From DAOUEG01 sp964595455 (GTDB lineage Bacteria; Chloroflexota; Dehalococcoidia; Dehalococcoidales; RBG-16-60-22), in contig CAZQQL010000112.1 of assembly GCA_964595455.1 (NCBI GenBank), positions 1 through 9,055 on the forward strand: a DNA stretch of 9,055 bases, in the 5' to 3' direction. The notes under the pieces were generated by a model, which saw only the letters and a program-made list of their open reading frames with translations, searched no databases and was not told the origin of the DNA. This document shows, piece by piece, positions 5,731 through 9,055 of the stretch; within the stretch, counting starts at the first letter, position 1; each line of letters starts with the position of its first letter. A program made the translations under genes and the position numbers.

Positions 5731-7509
5731 CTATTCCACCGTCACGCTCTTCGCAAGGTTGCGGGGGAAGTCGATGGGACACCCGCGCTCTTTCGCCGTG
5801 TAGTACGCCAGCAGCTGCAGCACGACCGAATTGATCACCGGCGTGAACAGGTTATCGGTCTTCGGCACGGAGATGACATAGTCCGCCAGGGCGTCGATGT
5901 CGCCGTCGCCTTCCGGGGCCAGCGCCAGCACCAGTGAATGCCGCGCCTTGATCTCCTTCAGGCTCGTCACCATCGCTTCGTACGTGTTGTCCGGCGTGAT
6001 GATGGCGACCACCGGCGTCCTCTCACCCAGCAGCGCGAACGGCCCATGCTTCAACTCACCGGCGGCGTACCCTTCCGCATGAAGATACGATATCTCCTTC
6101 AGCTTCAGGGCGCCTTCCATGGCGGCGGGGTAGTTCAATCCCTTGCCGATGAAAAAGACGTTATCGAATTTGGCTATCTTGGCAGCGGCTTCGGCTACTT
6201 CTGCCTCGTTGTCCAGTACCTGCTGGACCTTGGCTGGCAATTGCCGCAGTTCCCTGATGAGCTCTTCCCGCCGGGTCGGTGCCACTTTCGCGTAGGGCAG
6301 CGCCAGCCAATAGAGAGAGATAAGTTGCGCCACGAACGTCTTGGTGGCCGCCACGCTGATCTCGGGGCCAGCCCGGGTATAGATGATACGGTCCACGACG
6401 CGGCTGATGGTGCTGCCGACCACGTTGGTGATGCCTACCACCCTGCAGTCGGATTCCTTCAGTTTGCGGACCGCCTTAAGGACGTCCAGCGTCTCACCGG
6501 ACTGCGTGATTGCGATGGCCCGGTTCCGCGGCGTGACCCGCCCGGAGTAGATGAACTCGTCGGCGATCTCCACCCGTACCGGCGTTTTAGCCAGTTCTTC
6601 GATGATGTATTTGCCGAGCAGACCGGCATGATAAGACGTTCCGCAGGCCAGGACCACCAGGTCTTCGATATTGCCCCGGCCGTTCCCGAGAACGGGCCCG
6701 GAATCCCCGGCGATGTACTCCGCCAGCGTATCCCGGATGACCTTGGGCTGCTCGTGGATCTCCTTGAGCATGAAATGCTCGTAGCCGCCCTTCTGGGCGT
6801 CCTCCACGCTCCAGGAGACCTGGTCGATGGTTGGCGCTACGGACTTCCCTTCCCGCCGTATCGTGACCATGTGGGGCGTAAGGTGAACGATGTCCCCGTC
6901 TTCCAGGTAAACGACTCGGTTGGTGTAATCGAGCAGCGCCGGCACATCCGAAGCCAGGAAGTTCTCCCGGTCCCCGATCCCCACGATGAGCGGGCTGTCC
7001 TTGCGGGTCGCCACGAGGCCCGGCTGCCCTTCCATCATCGCGATCATCGTAAAAGCGCCTTCCAGGTCTTGAAGCGCGCGCTCGACCGCCAGCACGAAAT
7101 CCCCGTCGTAATACTTTTCGATGAGATGAGGAATGACTTCCGTGTCCGTCTGGGAGACGATCTTGTGGCCTTCACGGGTCAGGCTGTCCCGTAGCGCCTG
7201 GAAATTGTTGATGATACCGTTGTGCACGACGGCTATGCGGCCGGTGCAGTCGGGATGCGGATGCGCATTGATCTGCGACCGCTCGCCATGGGTCGCCCAC
7301 CTCGTGTGCCCGATGCCCGTTTTCCCATGGTGCTGGGGCAGGGATTTTTCAAGTTCGCGGACCCTGACGGCATCTTTAGTGATCGATATTTTGTCATTCA
7401 ATATGGCCAGACCGCAGGAATCATAACCGCGGTATTCCAGCTTGCCCAGGCAGTTAAGTAAAATCGGTTGGCAGTCACGCTGCCCCGTGTAACCCACAAT
7501 GCCGCACAT
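5731..7509 (-). CDS. glmS: Glutamine--fructose-6-phosphate aminotransferase (isomerizing)
   Basis: GlmS converts fructose-6-phosphate and glutamine to glucosamine-6-phosphate and glutamate, the entry step to UDP-GlcNAc, in the cytoplasm. The 592-residue protein is full length. The class II glutaminase domain starts with the nucleophile Cys2 after processing of Met1. It carries HTRWATHG (68-75), NAHPH (81-85), HNG (96-98) and TDTE (121-124). The first SIS domain has ACGTSYHAG (288-296) and TQSGET (335-340). The second has IGKGLNYPAAMEGALKLKE (454-472) and AEGYAAGELKHGP (478-490). The C-terminus ends in LAKSVTVE, with the conserved lysine at 587. A weak GGAGAG lies 15 bases before the start. 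It sits 42 bases downstream of a GlmU-like gene, consistent with one amino-sugar operon. No glmS ribozyme or other leader element is visible in the short upstream gap. Confidence 0.98.
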   Translation of the reverse strand: MCGIVGYTGQRDCQPILLNCLGKLEYRGYDSCGLAILNDKISITKDAVRVRELEKSLPQHHGKTGIGHTRWATHGERSQINAHPHPDCTGRIAVVHNGIINNFQALRDSLTREGHKIVSQTDTEVIPHLIEKYYDGDFVLAVERALQDLEGAFTMIAMMEGQPGLVATRKDSPLIVGIGDRENFLASDVPALLDYTNRVVYLEDGDIVHLTPHMVTIRREGKSVAPTIDQVSWSVEDAQKGGYEHFMLKEIHEQPKVIRDTLAEYIAGDSGPVLGNGRGNIEDLVVLACGTSYHAGLLGKYIIEELAKTPVRVEIADEFIYSGRVTPRNRAIAITQSGETLDVLKAVRKLKESDCRVVGITNVVGSTISRVVDRIIYTRAGPEISVAATKTFVAQLISLYWLALPYAKVAPTRREELIRELRQLPAKVQQVLDNEAEVAEAAAKIAKFDNVFFIGKGLNYPAAMEGALKLKEISYLHAEGYAAGELKHGPFALLGERTPVVAIITPDNTYEAMVTSLKEIKARHSLVLALAPEGDGDIDALADYVISVPKTDNLFTPVINSVVLQLLAYYTAKERGCPIDFPRNLAKSVTVE

Positions 7510-7551
7510 AGTTTTGGTTAGTATCTCTCCGTAGTAGTATGCACTATTCTA

Positions 7552-8730
7552 CTAGAATACCAGGCTTTTATCCGGTATATTTCCGGTTAGCATTCTGGTC
7601 ATTTTGACCTGGCACCCGTTGCCGACTACAGCGCCGGACTGGACGGAAACACTGTTCTCCACGGTGCAGTCCTCGCCCATGATGACTCCCAGCGGTATCC
7701 CCGGAGTTGTGCCGTTGGAGACCGGATACCGCACCTGGCCGCCGATAGCGGTGAACCGCCCATCGATGTTGCACCCTTTGCCAATGACCGAGTCCTGGAT
7801 GATGCAGCCCGGTCCGATACTTACATCACTGCCGACGACCGAATTTTCGATGTGGGTAAAGGGCGAAACAACCACATTGTCGCCCAGCGTCGTCGCCGGT
7901 TTGATGGCGACATGAGGCCCGATATCGCAGCCGGCCCCGATGACTGCCGGCCCATAGATGCAGGTGCCGGACCGTATGACCGTGCCGTCTCCGATGACCA
8001 CCTGCCCTCTGAAAGTAACGCCTTTCTCTATCGTGCCCCCGAGCTGGCCCCGGAGTCCGAGCAGCACGGCGTTGTTCAGGGTGATAATGTCCCACGGGTA
8101 GACGATGTCCAGCCATCTGCCGGTCGTCTCGACGGAACGTAGTTCCCGCCCTGCTTCAATCATGCCGTTGAGCATGTCCGGGATATCCAGGACGGAATTG
8201 GTGTAATTGAAAACATCCTTCGTAAAGGCATAAATGCCGGTATTGACCAGGTTGCTTCCCGCCACCTGGGGCTTTTCCTCGATGCCCGTGACCAGTCCGC
8301 CTCCGGTGGCGACTACGCCATAACGGGACGGGTCTTCCACCCGTTTGACAAGGACAGCCGGCGCAGCGGTATCGATAAACCCGGACAGCGTCCCGGCATC
8401 GATCAGGTTATCGCCCGGCAGCACGAGAAATTCATCCCCGGCTTTTTCCCTGGCCCTGGCCAGCGCGTGTGCCGTACCGAGCTGTCGCTCCTGGGTCACG
8501 TAACTGATGGTCACGCCCAGGTTCTCCCCGGACTTCATGTAGTCGAAGACCTGCTCCTTGCGGTAACCCACCACGATGATTATGTCACGTATGCCGACGG
8601 TCGCCAGCGCCTCGATGACAAAATGGAGTACCGGCTTGTCCGCGATTGCCAGCATACTCTTGGGACGGGTGACCGTGAACGGCCGCAGCCTCTGCCCTTC
8701 CCCCGCCGCGAGAACGATCGCCTGTTTCAT
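7552..8730 (-). CDS. GlmU-like sugar-1-phosphate nucleotidylyltransferase with left-handed beta-helix domain
   Basis: A 392-residue cytoplasmic enzyme with an N-terminal nucleotidylyltransferase domain and a C-terminal hexapeptide-repeat domain. It probably makes an NDP-sugar such as UDP-GlcNAc from the sugar-1-phosphate. The N-terminal signature is LAAGEGQRLRP (7-17) followed by RPK (22-24). Other active-site-like motifs are LPGDN (104-108, metal-binding Asp107), GIEEKP (149-154), NTGIYAF (163-169) and GRWLDIVYPWD (204-214). Hexapeptide repeats run from about residue 235 (VIGDGTVI, VIGAGCDIG, VVGSDVSIG, VIGKGC). The HLSYVGD-type motif of the GlmU acetyltransferase site, seen in the upstream gene, is not found here, so acetyltransfer is doubtful. 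A GAGGG ribosome binding site overlaps the stop codon of the upstream gene, seven bases away, implying translational coupling. Sugar and nucleotide specificity cannot be assigned; glmS next door favours an amino sugar. Confidence 0.88.
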   Translation of the reverse strand: MKQAIVLAAGEGQRLRPFTVTRPKSMLAIADKPVLHFVIEALATVGIRDIIIVVGYRKEQVFDYMKSGENLGVTISYVTQERQLGTAHALARAREKAGDEFLVLPGDNLIDAGTLSGFIDTAAPAVLVKRVEDPSRYGVVATGGGLVTGIEEKPQVAGSNLVNTGIYAFTKDVFNYTNSVLDIPDMLNGMIEAGRELRSVETTGRWLDIVYPWDIITLNNAVLLGLRGQLGGTIEKGVTFRGQVVIGDGTVIRSGTCIYGPAVIGAGCDIGPHVAIKPATTLGDNVVVSPFTHIENSVVGSDVSIGPGCIIQDSVIGKGCNIDGRFTAIGGQVRYPVSNGTTPGIPLGVIMGEDCTVENSVSVQSGAVVGNGCQVKMTRMLTGNIPDKSLVF

Positions 8731-8737
8731 GATTCCC

Positions 8738-9055
8738 TCAAAATATCATTGCGTTGGATTTGATTTCCCCGCCGACCACCGCCCCCGGGCCGATGAAGGC
8801 GCCGTCCCCGATGACCGTGCCCACGTTCAACGATACGTTGATGCCGGTCTGTACGTTGTCCCCGATGATCGCTCCCAGTTTGCGCCGCCCGGTATTGATG
8901 CCCTTGGCCCGGATGTTCTTCTTGTCCAGCCTCAGGTTGGCGACCTTGGTGCCCGCTCCTAGATTGCAGTTCTCCCCGATGACGCTATCCCCCACGTAGC
9001 TGAGGTGCGGCACCTTGGAACCGTTCATGATGATGGAATTCTTGATCTCCACGCC
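8738..9055 (-). CDS. GlmU-like bifunctional enzyme, C-terminal part (5' end outside window)
   Basis: Only the last 105 or so codons are present; the frame runs off the right edge (first readable residues GVEIKNS). The fragment is a left-handed beta-helix acetyltransferase domain. KVPHLSYVGDSVIGENCNLGAG matches the GlmU acetyltransferase site, in which the His is catalytic in E. coli GlmU. The following segment GRRKLGAIIGDNVQTGINV strongly recalls archaeal bifunctional enzymes such as Sulfolobus ST0452, which acetylate glucosamine- or galactosamine-1-phosphate and then attach a nucleotide. An N-terminal nucleotidylyltransferase domain is expected outside the window but not seen. The stop TGA is part of the ribosome binding site of the next gene, so the pair is tightly coupled. 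I infer that it works with glmS in UDP-N-acetylhexosamine synthesis. Confidence 0.85.
   Translation of the reverse strand, partial: GVEIKNSIIMNGSKVPHLSYVGDSVIGENCNLGAGTKVANLRLDKKNIRAKGINTGRRKLGAIIGDNVQTGINVSLNVGTVIGDGAFIGPGAVVGGEIKSNAMIF

Noticed and set aside
5938..7194. Long plus-strand open frame of 418 codons
   Set aside because: It is a GC-rich shadow of glmS on the opposite strand, with no recognisable domain.

Overview
The window looks like a chromosomal segment of an anaerobic bacterium, most plausibly a Chloroflexota member of the class Dehalococcoidia. This is inference from gene content and family memory, not a database result. Pointers are a HypA nickel-insertion protein, a cysteine-rich Fe-S protein, two tandem GlmU-like enzymes of the archaeal (Sulfolobus ST0452-like) type next to glmS, and a tmRNA gene (ssrA) that has apparently served as an integration site for mobile islands, as known for Dehalococcoides.

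Right half (about 4798-9055, all on the minus strand, GC-rich). Transcription runs right to left: the C-terminal end of a sugar-1-phosphate nucleotidylyltransferase/acetyltransferase (cut by the window edge), a second complete enzyme of the same general kind, glmS, smpB and then ssrA. The first three make and use amino-sugar phosphates on the way to UDP-N-acetylhexosamine. smpB and ssrA encode the protein and RNA partners of trans-translation. The tmRNA is supported by its 5' and 3' tRNA-like ends, a 7-bp acceptor stem with a G3-U wobble, an encoded CCA, and a matching P2 helix. Its tag reading frame ends in MVAA-stop but is one base out of register with the expected GCA resume codon, across a run of six A.

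Left half (1-4797, lower GC in the stretches I counted). Just beyond the 3' end of ssrA lies a short fragment that reads like the C-terminal tail of a site-specific (probably serine) recombinase. A second, diverged copy of that tail lies 1.5 kb further left, directly behind a MATE transporter. The two fragments share a 65-bp imperfect direct repeat (50/65 identical by hand) and bound a two-gene minus-strand unit, a LUD-domain protein and a DUF3237 protein. Further left are the MATE transporter (plus strand) and, divergently, a pair made of a winged-helix-like/Fe-S protein and hypA. I read the left half as layered remains of islands inserted at ssrA, with the housekeeping glm-smpB-ssrA block as the stable chromosomal side.

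No CRISPR array, intact transposase, rRNA or ordinary tRNA gene was seen. The most interesting points are the paired recombinase-tail scars with hairpins at equivalent positions, and the frame discrepancy in the tmRNA tag.
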